Shown in pieces: positions 28,301 through 36,782 of a stretch of 64,000 nt of DNA (its first letter is position 1; every line of letters starts with the position of its first letter). The stretch is taken from the NCBI GenBank assembly GCA_904501925.1, contig CAJGCO010000003.1, forward strand, positions 25,341 through 89,340, in the 5' to 3' direction. Source of the stretch: an uncultured Alphaproteobacteria bacterium (GTDB lineage: Bacteria; Pseudomonadota; Alphaproteobacteria; RF32; CAG-239). The notes under the pieces were generated by a model, which was not told where the DNA came from, did not search any database, and saw only the letters and a program-made list of their open reading frames with translations. The translations under genes were made by a program, and so were the position numbers.

Positions 28301-30761
28301 CATTATTTACAAGTAACGCATTAATAGATGCATTTGTATAAGTATTTTTATTGTAAATAACTTTTTTAGATTTAGCATTTATCTCAAAATCTATACCACT
28401 AAATTTGGAGTAATCAATCTTGTTGTTGCTAAATACAGGTTTTTCAATAAAATCTTTTTTAATTGCGAGGTTTGATTCTTTATTGTTTTTTATGTTGAAA
28501 AATCTATTTATATTAAAACTCTCAAAATCTAGGGTTGCTAAAAATTTAGTTCTATCTGTAGTTTTATCAACTTGTACATCACCTTTGATATTGTTGGCAC
28601 CAAGATATGCATTTACATTCTTGATGGCAAATAAATCGCTTTGTCCAACAATGTTACCTGATAGTAGAAAATTAGAAACAGGAATATCTGGGGTATAGTT
28701 AATATTTAAATCATTAACAAGAGATGTAAAATTATTAGATTTTAATTCTATATTACCATCTATGCTGGTTTTGTTGTCATCTGTTTGAGTAGCTATACCA
28801 GTATATGTAAATTCTACATTATCAAACTTCTGTATAGTACTCATATTTAAATTATCAATATTGCCACTTAAAACACCTTGAGATGCAAAAAGTTTATTTT
28901 TGAATAAATTTAAATCATTCGTTTTTACTCCGATAGATGAAATAAATAATGGTAGATTAGACGTTTTTATATCGTATGTTAGTTCATTTATGATAGGCTT
29001 TTTATACATATCATTGATATTTGCTTTTAAAGAGAGCTCTGCCCCACCAATGTTTTTGAATTCAAGTTTTTTAACATCAATATTTTCTTGGATGTTTGAA
29101 AATTCTAAAGTTAAACCATTAAATGCAGTATCATTATATACACCATTTTCAATATTTATACCCCCCTCAACATCAAATTTATTTTTCCAAGGGATTAAAT
29201 TGAATTGATAAACTAATTTATCATTTAAATTAGATTTAGTAAGATGATCAGGTTGAAAATCAATGTATTTATCAAATAGCACTTTTGATAGATTTAAATA
29301 TGTAATTAAGTGATTTGTATTTTCTCCAAATATAAAACCAAGATCACCATCAATCTTAATAGCATCAACAATCATGTTTTTGATAGATGCTTTTAAGTTG
29401 TTGATGTTGCCTTCTACAACAATATTGGCATTAGCATTTTTAAATATAGATTTTTTATCATCTTGTTTAGCATATTTGGCTAAATCAATATTAAAAATTG
29501 AGGCAAAAGATTTAAGATCAGAAGTTTCAATATTGTTATTGATATTATAGTAAAACTCTGGGGTTAATGCAATTTTACCAGTTGTTTTTAGATTTGTTTC
29601 ACCAGATAAGGATAATCCAAGCCTATTAATATCAATGATACTATCTTTTAGAGAAAGAGCTAAAATTAAATTTTGAGCACTGGTTTGTTTATACCAAGCA
29701 TTGTTCGATTTTATATTAATCTCAGCTTCGTAATTTCCTAAAGATGTTTCCGCAAAATTTTTACCAGATGAAATATAATTAGTAATATCTGTCATAATGT
29801 TTTCTAATATATCTAAATCAAACTGTATCATATCAATATTTGCTAAAATATTCGTTTTTTCACCTTTGATAAATTCAACAACACCACTTCCAGCTGTATT
29901 ATCAGCGTATTTAAGAGTAAAATTATCTAATTTATTGGCTTCTTTACCTTGAGCATATTGAAATGATAAGAAGAATGGATGATTATATTTATTTGGTATA
30001 GTATCTTTGCCAAAGGCAATATTTGAAATTTCAAATAAATTATTAGTTTCAAAAGTAGCAACACCTTTTACATCCCCACTAACCGTTCCATCTATAGATA
30101 ATTTAGATGCTGTAGCGGCATTATTTAATGACAATCTTACACCAATATCCTTTCCATTTGAAACATCACCATTAAATAAGATCTCACTCATGTTGTGGAT
30201 AAATTTACCATTTATTCTATATGGTCCTTTAAGTGATTGGGCATTAATTGTTGCATTGATATTTGGTATATTGAATTTTTTATTATTTTTTTTGTCTGTA
30301 TAATGAATATTTGCATTTGATAATTTTATATCATTAAAAGAAATTTCCATAGATCCAGCTTTTGATTTGCTACTATTTGTCGCGCCAGTCCAGTTTACAT
30401 TTCCTTTTTCATCTTTAACAATATTGATGCGAACATTTGAAAGCATCACTCCAGACAATATAAATTTATTACTAAAAAGAGGTACTAATTCAGCATTGGC
30501 AGAGATGTTATTTACGGTAATTAAAGGGTCTCTAGTCCCTGGTTTTGAAAAGTTCACAATACCAGCAGAAAATTTAGGTGCAGGAATTAGTTTAATAGAT
30601 AAATCTCCCTCAATGGAAGCATTTAATCCTGTAATCTCTGACAATCTTTTTGCCACAGTTGCTTTATGTTTGTTCCAATTAAGGGTGTAAAGATATGTAC
30701 CAACACCTACAACAGCAAGAATTAAGAAACAAAAAAATCCTATAATTACCTTCTTAAACAC
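25380..30761 (-). CDS. Giant AsmA-family protein (1793 aa)
   Basis: N-terminal anchor (FKKVIIGFFCFLILAVVGVGTYLYTL) followed by the AsmA N-terminal domain: RLSEITGLNASIEGDLSIKLIPAPKFS and ANAELVPLFSNKFILSGVMLSNVRINI. A very long beta-strand-rich body (to about 1050) contains further AsmA-like repeats, and the AsmA C-region shows as IKKGIIIADNVSWESSVIDMNSSIELN. Large AsmA/TamB/YhdP-type proteins are thought to bridge the periplasm and move phospholipids outward. Beyond the usual architecture there is a helical section (about 1060-1290), a 45-bp repeat array encoding E-x-V-V-A-E-V-K-x-V-E-A-S-E-P (about 1397-1531) and a basic C-terminal tail. Family membership is firm; the added C-terminal third is unexplained. 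Confidence 0.88.
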   Translation of the reverse strand: MFKKVIIGFFCFLILAVVGVGTYLYTLNWNKHKATVAKRLSEITGLNASIEGDLSIKLIPAPKFSAGIVNFSKPGTRDPLITVNNISANAELVPLFSNKFILSGVMLSNVRINIVKDEKGNVNWTGATNSSKSKAGSMEISFNDIKLSNANIHYTDKKNNKKFNIPNINATINAQSLKGPYRINGKFIHNMSEILFNGDVSNGKDIGVRLSLNNAATASKLSIDGTVSGDVKGVATFETNNLFEISNIAFGKDTIPNKYNHPFFLSFQYAQGKEANKLDNFTLKYADNTAGSGVVEFIKGEKTNILANIDMIQFDLDILENIMTDITNYISSGKNFAETSLGNYEAEINIKSNNAWYKQTSAQNLILALSLKDSIIDINRLGLSLSGETNLKTTGKIALTPEFYYNINNNIETSDLKSFASIFNIDLAKYAKQDDKKSIFKNANANIVVEGNINNLKASIKNMIVDAIKIDGDLGFIFGENTNHLITYLNLSKVLFDKYIDFQPDHLTKSNLNDKLVYQFNLIPWKNKFDVEGGINIENGVYNDTAFNGLTLEFSNIQENIDVKKLEFKNIGGAELSLKANINDMYKKPIINELTYDIKTSNLPLFISSIGVKTNDLNLFKNKLFASQGVLSGNIDNLNMSTIQKFDNVEFTYTGIATQTDDNKTSIDGNIELKSNNFTSLVNDLNINYTPDIPVSNFLLSGNIVGQSDLFAIKNVNAYLGANNIKGDVQVDKTTDRTKFLATLDFESFNINRFFNIKNNKESNLAIKKDFIEKPVFSNNKIDYSKFSGIDFEINAKSKKVIYNKNTYTNASINALLVNNVLNIKNLDTKLGDADIKLDLILDTNNLAKVSGNFDIKNYITNDFCGSIYCIGSGTFSSKGKFDSIATSEEMFINNLNAEGQFDFDNTVITGWDMDIIKFEFEQRKNTDGFVDSIVSSLKAGSTNFDKIKGLFNIKKGIIIADNVSWESSVIDMNSSIELNIEKWDMKTNFDAIYKNATFTDTLKFKMNGNIASPTLEVDLVETIDRLAKYEQSLIEAKGNKEKKKLEVFNTKKESIIDNIKIALNDLNKMTLDIIRFKPLSNDQIVQSTYDANVKKLQNTENTLNKMMNSAETAASEKELLDIDSALAKELAGINFIPKTLEDNFIVDSKIIFDEIFNKLAWLYDVARNNVSYYNGLTEVYMMEIELLDKSATPVKQEKKDELNADIKKIAENMNVISELQSKIRDNYLNIIDTATIATMDNNNKVATQAVETMLTYVNQLNDNIVTSIDVFRDVLNINAKDYDAYLVYPPKSSNDIIPTSPTFKSGNVDNSKSEAVQSDAKADKISFSLEGIVNGLSGIFTKKEKINNSNSLDLVEFSGLSNLIPAKRENKIEKTIKTSTTTANIEEIEKQDNVESETIIAEAKDAETSEPETVVAEVKEVEASEPEIVVAEVKDVEASEPEIVVAEVKDVEASEPETVVAEVKEVEASEPEVVVAEVKNAETSEPEVIVAEVKEVEASEPEVVVAEAKDVENSEPEVVVAEAKDVETSEPAIKVAEAALDQNKKTHNSLLEKTKDFFKNFASKISDREEKTIVGALNNNIVDTIKKDVVNNIVEKNIIENTPNKTPSNMKINPVVAMNLGNNDKGNNFENIKNSIKEKKKNGGFKNTISREDIQSVKTIDDIEVESDTPNSNMVLASTQEIHQHHNKRLLKTLISYDDDFNINVKDASKEPPMYREDDEPAIIKTTENGNRYVFALKNNIVLSGDINKKILANKLNKPQNDVKKQYLFDTSTRKNYKTSGIIGKKIALSVK
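26167..26571 (-). repeat. 45-bp in-frame minisatellite (9 units) in the AsmA-family gene
   Basis: Nine units start every 45 bp from 26167 to 26527, each beginning GGTTCACT or GGCTCACT on the + strand. Each encodes 15 residues with ASEP and VVAEVK cores. Units differ by scattered substitutions but not in length. Acidic Pro-containing repeats of this kind usually make an extended spacer. Confidence 0.93.
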
Positions 30762-30884
30762 GATTTTCTCCTAACTAAAAAATAAGCTTTGCTAATTTTT
30801 TTTGTTATTGTATAATATAAAAAATTAACGAAACTATAATTTTTCATAAAAAAACAATAAAATTATTTAAAAAAAGGAGGAAAA

Positions 30885-31271
30885 ATGGAAAAAACTGAAC
30901 AATTATTAGAAAGGGCAGTCGAATCGCAAAAAAAAGCCTATGCACCATATTCTAAATATCATGTTGGAGCAGCGATATTATCGGAAAATGATAATGTGTA
31001 TAGCTCATGTAATGTTGAAAATGCATCATATCCTTGTGGTATATGCGCAGAAGCTGGTGTAATATCTGCAATGATATCTGGGGGAGATAAACAAATAAAA
31101 GCAATTTTAATCACATCTGATGGTAATGAGCTTGTTTATCCTTGTGGTGCTTGTTTACAAAGGATTGCTGAGTTTTCTAATGAAAATACAAAGATTTATT
31201 TAGCCAAATCAAACGAAATTATAAAAGAGCATAAAATAACAGAACTTCTACCTTATAACTTTACTTTATAG
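30885..31271 (+). CDS. cdd: Cytidine deaminase
   Basis: 128 residues, the tetrameric short form. It deaminates (deoxy)cytidine to (deoxy)uridine. The zinc site is complete: C54-A-E56 (catalytic Glu) and P-C87-G-A-C90. The N-terminal YAPYSKYHVGAAI is the family block. After CAE the usual RTA is AGV here. A strong AAGGAGG lies before the ATG. It starts the salvage operon cdd-PNP-deoA, with 10 and 2 nt gaps. Confidence 0.96.
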   Translation: MEKTEQLLERAVESQKKAYAPYSKYHVGAAILSENDNVYSSCNVENASYPCGICAEAGVISAMISGGDKQIKAILITSDGNELVYPCGACLQRIAEFSNENTKIYLAKSNEIIKEHKITELLPYNFTL

Positions 31272-31281
31272 GAATTTAATT

Positions 31282-32088
31282 ATGATAAAATCTACAGCTC
31301 AATACATCAAACAAAAGTTAAACATAGATTCTCCTAAAATAGCAATTATACTAGGATCTGGCTTGGGTGGTTTTGCAGATGTTTTAGAAAATATAACAAC
31401 TATAAGTTATAAAGATATAGAAGGGTTTCCTCAAAGTTCAGTATCGGGCCATAAAGGGGAGTTAATTAGAGGATTTGTAGGAGACAAAGAGGTTTTGTGC
31501 TTAAATGGACGTTTTCATCTTTATGAGGGGCATAATCCGAAGGTTATTGCTGATGTTGTTCATATACTAAAAGAGTTGGGTGTTGAAAAAATGATTATAA
31601 CCAATGCTGCGGGATCTTTAAAAACAGAGCTAAAACCTAGTAGTATAATGCTAATAAAGGATCATATAAATTTTAGCTGTAAAAATCCTCTTATTGGTTC
31701 AAACGATGATATGTATGGTCCACGTTTTCCTGCGTTAAATAATGCATATCCACAATATCTGCGAGATAAATGTAAAGAAATTGCTAAAAAACAAGGAGTA
31801 GGATTAGAAGAAGGTGTATATATGATGGTATTAGGGCCAAATTTTGAAACTCCTGCAGAAATTAAAGCCTTCAGTTTGCTAGGTGCTGATGCTGTTGGAA
31901 TGTCAACAGTTCCCGAGGTTATAGCAGCTGTTCATTGTTCAATAGATGTCTTAGGTTTATCTGTTATAACAAATTATGGTGCTGGTTTAGTTGATAATCC
32001 GCCATCTCATCAAGAAACAATTACCGAAGCTAACAAGGCTTCTCAAAAGCTTGTTGAGTTGGTGAAGGAATATATTAAGGAGTTGTAG
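31282..32088 (+). CDS. Purine nucleoside phosphorylase
   Basis: 268 residues, PNP/MTAP trimeric class. It phosphorolyses purine (deoxy)nucleosides. Signatures: AIILGSGLGGFAD (phosphate loop), VSGHKGELI, NGRFHLYEGH, ITNAAGSLK, MVLGPNFETPAEI, LGADAVGMSTVPE and VITNYGAGL. Position between cdd and deoA supports nucleoside catabolism rather than methylthioadenosine recycling. Gene names vary in this family (punA, deoD, xapA), so I give none. Confidence 0.95.
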   Translation: MIKSTAQYIKQKLNIDSPKIAIILGSGLGGFADVLENITTISYKDIEGFPQSSVSGHKGELIRGFVGDKEVLCLNGRFHLYEGHNPKVIADVVHILKELGVEKMIITNAAGSLKTELKPSSIMLIKDHINFSCKNPLIGSNDDMYGPRFPALNNAYPQYLRDKCKEIAKKQGVGLEEGVYMMVLGPNFETPAEIKAFSLLGADAVGMSTVPEVIAAVHCSIDVLGLSVITNYGAGLVDNPPSHQETITEANKASQKLVELVKEYIKEL

Positions 32089-32090
32089 TC

Positions 32091-33401
32091 ATGTTACCTC
32101 AAGAAGTTATTCGAAAGACAAGAAATAAAGAATTATTAACAAAAGAAGAAATAGATTTTTTAATTCATGGAATATGTAATGGAAGTATTGCTGATATTCA
32201 AGCAGCATCTTTTACAATGGCTGTTTATCTCAATGGTTTAACAAAAGATGAAATTCTTAATTTAACATTAGCAATGAGAGATTCTGGAGAGAAGCTTAGC
32301 TTTAAAAATCTAGATGGACCTATTGTTGATAAACATTCAACCGGAGGAGTAGGGGATAAAGTTAGTCTTATGCTGGCTCCAATGTTAGCTTCATGTGGTG
32401 CATATGTTCCAATGATAGCAGGAAGAGGTTTAGGACATACAGGGGGAACACTTGATAAACTAGATTCTATAGAAGGTTACAACACTAGTGCTAATTTGGA
32501 TGATTTTAAGAAAACTCTAAAAAATATAGGGTGTTCTATTATGGGACAAACCTCTTCATTAGCACCAGCTGATAAAAAGCTTTATGCTATAAGGGATGTA
32601 TGTGCAACAGTGGAGTCAATTCCTTTAATAACAGCATCTATATTATCTAAAAAGTTAGCAGCAGGTCTTGAGTATTTGGTTATGGATATTAAGTGTGGTA
32701 ATGGGGCATTTATGGAAAATTACCAACGAGCTGTTGAATTAGCTCAATCAATAGTAAATGTTGCAAATGGCGCAAACACCAAAACTACAGCACTATTAAC
32801 TGATATGAATAGTGTTTTAGGTTCAAGTGTTGGTAATGCATTAGAAGTAAAAGAAGCAATATCATATCTCAAAGGTCAAAAAACAGATTCTCGATTAGAT
32901 GAAGTAACGATTGCATTATGTTCTGAGCTTCTAGTTAATTCTAAAATAGCTAAAGATGTATCACAAGCAACAACAATGTTAAGAAAATCAATATCATCAG
33001 GCCTTGCTTATGAAAAATTTATAAAAATGGCAATAAGTTTGGGAGCGACACCATCTTATATTGAGGATTTTGAAAATAAGAGTATTCCAGCTAAGTTTGT
33101 TGAGCCAATATATGCACAAACTAGTGGTTATATATCATCAATTGATACAAGAAAGGTAGGTCTTGCTGTTATAATGATGGGAGGAGGGAGGACTACTCCA
33201 AATCAATCAATAAATTACACAACAGGATTTGATAAGTTTGTTCAAATTGGTGATAAGGTTGATGACAAAACGCCGATTTGCTATGTTCATTCAGAAGATA
33301 AAGATATTATCTCAGAAATTAAAAAAGTTATTATTGATGCAGTAGTTATTTCTGAATACAAACCAAAGCAAACATCTGTTATATTAAATAAAATATCTTA
33401 G
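32091..33401 (+). CDS. deoA: Thymidine phosphorylase
   Basis: 436 residues, glycosyltransferase-3-type nucleoside phosphorylase. It cleaves thymidine or deoxyuridine to base and deoxyribose-1-phosphate. Signatures: the phosphate loop DKHSTGGVGDKVSL, PMIAGRGLGHTGGTLDKLD, SLAPADKKLYAIRDVTATVES-like segment (here CATVES) and DIKCGNGAFM. Bacterial pyrimidine-nucleoside phosphorylase (pdp) is similar, so uridine use is possible. The ATG lies 2 nt after the PNP stop. It ends the operon, 3 nt from convergent mltB, without a visible terminator. Confidence 0.93.
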   Translation: MLPQEVIRKTRNKELLTKEEIDFLIHGICNGSIADIQAASFTMAVYLNGLTKDEILNLTLAMRDSGEKLSFKNLDGPIVDKHSTGGVGDKVSLMLAPMLASCGAYVPMIAGRGLGHTGGTLDKLDSIEGYNTSANLDDFKKTLKNIGCSIMGQTSSLAPADKKLYAIRDVCATVESIPLITASILSKKLAAGLEYLVMDIKCGNGAFMENYQRAVELAQSIVNVANGANTKTTALLTDMNSVLGSSVGNALEVKEAISYLKGQKTDSRLDEVTIALCSELLVNSKIAKDVSQATTMLRKSISSGLAYEKFIKMAISLGATPSYIEDFENKSIPAKFVEPIYAQTSGYISSIDTRKVGLAVIMMGGGRTTPNQSINYTTGFDKFVQIGDKVDDKTPICYVHSEDKDIISEIKKVIIDAVVISEYKPKQTSVILNKIS

Positions 33402-33404
33402 TTT

Positions 33405-34682
33405 TTAAGGTTTCTTGGGCTGAGGAGGAACTCTAAAATCAGCCCAAGATTTAAATTTCTTTATTTTGCTTAATAAAAGATAATCAGGCATTCCATCTTG
33501 AATTAGTTTCCATTTTTTTTGCAATTGTTTAACCGCAATAGCTGTTTTCTTCCCGTATTTTCCATCTTCTTTCAAATTTGTTTTCAAAATACGATTAGCA
33601 AAGCGTTGTACCAATAAAATATCTTCATCGGTTAATTTATAATAGTTTTTCTCGGTTAAAGGTTTATATTCTTTGTTGGTTGCAATATAGTCAGCCAATA
33701 TAGATACAGCTAAGGCATAGTTAGTAGATCGATTCCAAATCATAATTCTTCTAAAATTACTCAAAGTAATATAAGCTCGACCTTTTTTACCATCTGGAAG
33801 AGTTATTACAGCGCTTGCATCATCTGGTAGTTTTAAAGACTTGCCATTAGCACCAATAATGCCCATTTTTTTCCATTCTCTTACTGTTTTATATTTTTTT
33901 GTTCCAATATTTTGAAAACCAAAATTCCAAGGAAGAATCACTTCTTGCCCCCATGGTTCATTTGCTTTCCATCCAAGTTTTGATAAGTAATTAGCAGCAC
34001 TCGCAATTGCATCATCAAAACAATTCCAAATATCTGCAACACCGTCTCCATTATAATCTACGGCATATGCATTATATGTGGAAGGCATAAATTGAAAATG
34101 CCCCATAGCACCAGCCCAAGAACCCATTATTTTCTCGCCATCTAAATTATGCTTATCCATAATTTGTAATGCATTATATAGTTCTTTTTTGAAAAAATCA
34201 GATCGTCTATTTTTATAAGAAAGGTTTGTTAGTCCATCAATGAGATGATATTTACCTTTGTTATAACCAAAGTGAGTTTCAATAGCCCAAAAGGCTATCA
34301 GATAATTCAATGGAACACCATATTGTTTGCTAATATTATTATACTTAGGTTTTAATTCTAGATAATGTTTTTTGGCTTTTTTTACTCTATCTTTATTAAC
34401 TAGTTTATTTATATAAACATCTGAAGTTAATATAAATTCAGCCTGTTTTTTATCATGCAAAACTATCTCCTTTATTTCATGAAAGTAGTCGTTTTTATAT
34501 GCTTTATTGATAGTCTCTTTAGATATGCCTTTCTCAATCATTTCAATTTTTAAGTTTTCAAGCCAATCGTTCCATTCTTTTTTTTGATCATCAATACTTT
34601 TAATGTTAGCATTTGCTGTGCTAATTATTAAAAAAAATCCCCAAAAAATTAAAAATGTAATTTTCTTTATCATTTTTTTCAT
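33405..34682 (-). CDS. Lytic murein transglycosylase, MltB family (GH103)
   Basis: 425 residues. Signal peptide (cleavage probably after ANA, about residue 25; not a lipobox, so soluble rather than a lipoprotein as in E. coli MltB). The catalytic domain has YLIAFWAIETHFG with the catalytic Glu at about 135, then SWAGAMGHFQFMPSTY and DYNGDGVADIW. A C-terminal peptidoglycan-binding domain (about 350-410: LKEDGKYGKKTAIAVKQLQKKW) follows. It cleaves the MurNAc-GlcNAc bond with 1,6-anhydro formation during wall turnover. Two nearby Met codons could start it (4682 side or three codons later). Confidence 0.93.
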   Translation of the reverse strand: MKKMIKKITFLIFWGFFLIISTANANIKSIDDQKKEWNDWLENLKIEMIEKGISKETINKAYKNDYFHEIKEIVLHDKKQAEFILTSDVYINKLVNKDRVKKAKKHYLELKPKYNNISKQYGVPLNYLIAFWAIETHFGYNKGKYHLIDGLTNLSYKNRRSDFFKKELYNALQIMDKHNLDGEKIMGSWAGAMGHFQFMPSTYNAYAVDYNGDGVADIWNCFDDAIASAANYLSKLGWKANEPWGQEVILPWNFGFQNIGTKKYKTVREWKKMGIIGANGKSLKLPDDASAVITLPDGKKGRAYITLSNFRRIMIWNRSTNYALAVSILADYIATNKEYKPLTEKNYYKLTDEDILLVQRFANRILKTNLKEDGKYGKKTAIAVKQLQKKWKLIQDGMPDYLLLSKIKKFKSWADFRVPPQPKKP

Positions 34683-34747
34683 CTCAAATAAAACTAATAT
34701 ATAATAATCTAATATAAATATCTTTACTTTTTACTAACATTCAATTG

Positions 34748-34775
34748 TTTACATAAAAAAAAACTTTGTTATAAT
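34748..34775 (+). promoter_or_regulatory. Sigma70-like promoter for ruvX
   Basis: TTTACA (34748-34753), 16-nt spacer, TATAAT (34770-34775), 22 nt before the ruvX ATG; an AAGGAG Shine-Dalgarno lies between. Confidence 0.65.
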
Positions 34776-34796
34776 GGAAGTAACCAAGGAGATAAC

Positions 34797-35255
34797 ATGA
34801 ATATAAAAGAATTTAAGCAGATATTACCTTCATACAAAGCTGTTTTAGGTATAGATTATGGATCTAAACGTATGGGGTTAGCTGTATCAGATTTGTTAAG
34901 AACGGTAGCATCATCATATAAAATATTATATCGTAAAGACATAGAAACTGATATTGCAGAATTAAAAAAGATAATTAAAGAAAAAGAGGTTTGTGCTATT
35001 GCAATGGGGTTGCCTTTGCAAATGAACGGTCAAGAAGGTGAAATAGCGCAAGAAGTGCGTAAATTTGCATTGATTTTAGAAGAAAAGTTAGCTCTACCAG
35101 TGTTTTTGTGGGATGAGCGATTATCATCATCAGCTGTTGAAAATTTTTTAATAAAAGAAGTTGATTTATCGCGTAAAAAAAGAGCAAAAGTATTAGATGC
35201 ATCTGCAGCAGCATATATTTTGCAGGGAGTATTGGATGCTCTTTCATACGCTTGA
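34797..35255 (+). CDS. ruvX: Putative pre-16S rRNA nuclease / Holliday junction resolvase YqgF
   Basis: 152 residues, RNase H-fold. Signatures: VLGIDYGSKRMGLAVSD (first catalytic Asp about 20), AMGLPLQMNGQEGE, VFLWDERLSSSAVENFL (second acidic site) and KVLDASAAAYILQGVLD (final Asp). Family members process the 5' end of 16S rRNA; resolvase activity is also claimed. AAGGAG precedes the ATG, and a consensus-like promoter sits just upstream, so it is probably its own unit. Confidence 0.95.
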   Translation: MNIKEFKQILPSYKAVLGIDYGSKRMGLAVSDLLRTVASSYKILYRKDIETDIAELKKIIKEKEVCAIAMGLPLQMNGQEGEIAQEVRKFALILEEKLALPVFLWDERLSSSAVENFLIKEVDLSRKKRAKVLDASAAAYILQGVLDALSYA

Positions 35256-35263
35256 AAAAAATA

Positions 35264-35292
35264 TTGCATAGTCTGAATAAAAATGCTAAAAT
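35264..35292 (+). promoter_or_regulatory. Sigma70-like promoter for the 115-aa small protein gene
   Basis: TTGCAT (35264-35269), 17-nt spacer, TAAAAT (35287-35292), about 30 nt before the ATG at 35323. Confidence 0.55.
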
Positions 35293-35322
35293 AAAATAAT
35301 TGTGAGATTAAGGAGATTGGAT

Positions 35323-35670
35323 ATGAAAATAAATGATTTTAAAAATTTTGAGGAGTTTTTAGTTTATTCTAAGCAACATAGTGATGAAATGAAGAACTGG
35401 GATGCAAATAAGCTTAAATCATATAGTGATAAAGTAGCTAAACTTATGGCTGAAAGCCCTGAATTTAAGGAAAAATATGAAAAGTGGGTTAAGAGATTGG
35501 AATTGCAATTAAAGGCAAAAGAGGCAAGAGTTAAAATAGGTGGAACAGCTGAGGAAACAGCATATAGCCAAGCATATTTAAGATTAAAAGAAATTAAAAA
35601 AGAGAATAAATCATCAAAATCATCTAAAACAATTGCATCTATTAAAAAAGATAATATAGTAGAAATCTAA
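35323..35670 (+). CDS. Small hypothetical protein, tandem paralogue 1 (115 aa)
   Basis: Basic, helical, soluble protein with no signal peptide. I start at the ATG at 35323 because AAGGAG lies upstream, not seven codons earlier. The first 50 residues (NFEEFLVYSK ... W ... SYSDKVAKLM ... FKEKYEKWVKR) align with the next gene's product, so the two are a tandem duplicate pair. The C-terminus is a Lys/Ser-rich tail. I do not recognise a family. Confidence 0.7.
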   Translation: MKINDFKNFEEFLVYSKQHSDEMKNWDANKLKSYSDKVAKLMAESPEFKEKYEKWVKRLELQLKAKEARVKIGGTAEETAYSQAYLRLKEIKKENKSSKSSKTIASIKKDNIVEI

Positions 35671-35683
35671 TTCTGTTTTTGTC

Positions 35684-35712
35684 TTGATTTTGTCCCCAAA
35701 ATGTGATATACT
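35684..35712 (+). promoter_or_regulatory. Sigma70-like promoter for the 97-aa small protein gene
   Basis: TTGATT (35684-35689), 17-nt spacer, TATACT (35707-35712), about 35 nt before the ATG at 35748. Confidence 0.55.
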
Positions 35713-35747
35713 CCTTCTGTTGTGATAGAATAAAGAGGAGATGGAGT

Positions 35748-36041
35748 ATGGAGAAAATAGAATTTAATAATTTTGGTGAATTTGTAGGTTTTTGCAAGAC
35801 AACAGATACAAACGATTGGTCAAAACAAGATATTGAAAGTTTTAATAAAAAGGTTCATTTGCTAATTAAAAAAGATGCTTTTTTTAAGGAGAATTATGAG
35901 AAGTTGAGAAAGAATGCAACAATTGGCAGCATCCGTGAAAGTTTGCATAAAAAAAGAAAGAAAATATCTTTAGAGAAAACTCGAGAAAATTACAGAAAAA
36001 CAAATTCTAAAGTTTTTGCATATTCTTCAAGAGAATATTAA
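35748..36041 (+). CDS. Small hypothetical protein, tandem paralogue 2 (97 aa)
   Basis: Basic helical protein. The ATG at 35748 follows GAGGAGATGGAG; the frame opens 15 codons earlier without a good site. It shares NFGEF-x-x-x-xK ... W ... SFNKKVHLL ... FKENYEKLRK with the preceding gene, then has a Lys/Arg-rich C-terminus. The basic tails suggest nucleic-acid or ribosome contact, but that is inference. It ends at a palindromic terminator. Confidence 0.7.
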   Translation: MEKIEFNNFGEFVGFCKTTDTNDWSKQDIESFNKKVHLLIKKDAFFKENYEKLRKNATIGSIRESLHKKRKKISLEKTRENYRKTNSKVFAYSSREY

Positions 36042-36068
36042 AAAAAGGAGCTTTAAAGCTCCTTTTTT
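36041..36068. terminator. Bidirectional intrinsic terminator
   Basis: Perfect palindrome with arms AAAAAAGGAGCTTT and AAAGCTCCTTTTTT. It serves the small-protein gene on the + strand and the convergent 234-aa gene on the - strand; both stop codons touch it. Confidence 0.9.
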
Positions 36069-36771
36069 AATGTGCAGTATTTGAGGTAATTTCAGTTCCA
36101 CCCCACTCAACAGCAGTAAATCCTGTTCTAATTGGAGTTGGTGCTAAAACTTGCTCTTTGATTTCAATCTGTTTATCAAGTTTTTTAAATCCCATAAGTA
36201 CTCTAATTAAAGTATTTGGTTTTGGGGAAATTTCTAAAGGCATATACTCATTTTGCATTTCCATACTAGCAAAAACTATGTAATTATATGGGTTGTTTTC
36301 TAGCTTTGGTAGCCAATAGATAATAAACTCATTAGCTTCTCTTTCGTTTAATCCTAAAATTGCAAGTTTTTCTTCTAAGAAAGTTATCGTATCTCTACCA
36401 TTAACAACAAATCCTTCATTTGTATTAAAAGTTGGTGCGTTTTTACCTTCCCAATAAAGTCCATAATAAGAACGATTATTATAAGTTAAATCTCCATTTG
36501 GTTTTGTATTAACAATCCAACCATTTTCATATTTAGGATAAGAATATGATAATTTTTCAGGATGTCCTAACTTAACATTAACTTCACTTTCTGCTTCAGG
36601 ATAAAGATAAATAAGTGGTTTCATAACACCACCACCGACGTCCATTATAACGCGAGTGGAGTTGCAATAGTGGAGCCTACGACCTATTTGCAATGTCAAG
36701 CCAAAGAAGCAGAATGAAATAAAAGTTGCAATAACACTACGAGAAAATAATATAAATGCTTTTTTAATCAT
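36067..36771 (-). CDS. Conserved hypothetical protein with a KPLIYLYPE domain
   Basis: 234 residues. An N-terminal hydrophobic segment (about 12-30) after basic residues suggests a membrane anchor or uncleaved signal. The body starts with KPLIYLYPEAESEVNVKLGHP and continues YPKYENGWIVNTKPNGDL and YYGLYWEG. I recall this pattern (K-P-x-I-Y-L-Y-P, later GW-x-V and L-x-W-E-G) from uncharacterised proteins scattered through bacteria and eukaryotes, but I know no function. Downstream of the Lys-rich membrane protein gene by 11 nt, so probably co-transcribed. Confidence 0.7.
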   Translation of the reverse strand: MIKKAFILFSRSVIATFISFCFFGLTLQIGRRLHYCNSTRVIMDVGGGVMKPLIYLYPEAESEVNVKLGHPEKLSYSYPKYENGWIVNTKPNGDLTYNNRSYYGLYWEGKNAPTFNTNEGFVVNGRDTITFLEEKLAILGLNEREANEFIIYWLPKLENNPYNYIVFASMEMQNEYMPLEISPKPNTLIRVLMGFKKLDKQIEIKEQVLAPTPIRTGFTAVEWGGTEITSNTAH

Positions 36772-36782
36772 CTAAAAATCCT

